From contig CALAZQ010000242.1 in assembly GCA_937926325.1 (NCBI GenBank), positions 1-5,719 on the forward strand: DNA of 5,719 bases, in the 5' to 3' direction. The stretch comes from an uncultured Planctomycetaceae bacterium (GTDB lineage Bacteria > Planctomycetota > Planctomycetia > Pirellulales > UBA1268). Positions within the stretch are counted from its first letter, which is position 1. Every line of letters begins with the position of its first letter. Of this stretch, positions 5,646-5,719 are shown one piece after another. The translations under genes and the position numbers were made by a program. The notes beneath the pieces were generated by a model. The model had not been told where the DNA came from, made no database searches, and worked only from the letters and a program-made list of their open reading frames with translations.

Positions 5646-5719
5646 CTATGAACCGGTCTGCATGGGTGTCGTCCCACGGATTTGGGCCCTGAGCTTCTCG
5701 GCGGCCGCTTGCATCTGGC
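5646..5719 (-). CDS. C-terminal tail of an upstream gene (partial, 23 codons)
   Basis: Reading into the window from its right edge, the minus-strand frame starting at 5717 encodes a tail beginning QMQAAAEKLRAQIRG and ending MQTGS, with a TAG stop at 5648-5646. It is preferred over the other two frames because third positions are strongly G/C, as in the operon genes, and because AAEKLRAQI looks like an ordinary amphipathic helix near a C-terminus. No family can be assigned from 23 residues. If real, this gene lies in the same orientation 222 bases upstream of the operon and is probably a separate transcription unit, given the T-runs between them. Confidence 0.42.
   Translation of the reverse strand, partial: QMQAAAEKLRAQIRGTTPMQTGS

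Overview
The window looks like chromosomal DNA of a planctomycete (Planctomycetota, perhaps a Pirellula- or Rhodopirellula-like lineage). The reason is the gene content: a planctomycete-type cytochrome c protein carrying the PSCyt1/DUF1587/DUF1595/DUF1592/DUF1588/DUF1585 series sits next to a DUF1552 (HXXSHH) protein. This pairing is typical of Planctomycetota and some Verrucomicrobia-like relatives. The coding DNA is G+C-rich by eye and all convincing genes lie on the minus strand. The species cannot be named from the sequence.

Layout in the direction of transcription (right to left): (1) 5719-5646, the probable last 23 codons of an unidentified gene; (2) 5645-5424, a 222-base intergenic leader with several T-runs and one weak promoter candidate; (3) 5423-2976, an 815-residue exported diheme protein; (4) 2976-2890, a 28-codon mini-ORF that fills the gap to the next gene and overlaps both neighbours at its stop and start codons; (5) 2893-1532, a 453-residue DUF1552 protein with a twin-arginine signal; (6) 1530-214, a 438-residue secreted protein of unknown family; (7) 213-17, a non-coding stretch with an inverted repeat and an intrinsic terminator (73-45); (8) 16-1, the probable first five codons of the next minus-strand gene, with a good ribosome binding site.

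Genes 3, 5 and 6 form a tight unit. The second junction is a single base, with the downstream Shine-Dalgarno inside the last codons of DUF1552. The first junction is bridged by the mini-ORF. All three main products carry export signals (Sec, Tat, Sec), so they probably act together in the periplasm or at the cell surface. One has two CxxCH haem sites, one has a histidine-rich, probably metal-binding fold, and one is a beta-rich protein with possible internal repeats. The biochemical role of PSCyt/DUF1552 pairs is not established, and the third protein is the least explained part of the window. No RNA genes, insertion sequences, CRISPR arrays or phage genes were seen.
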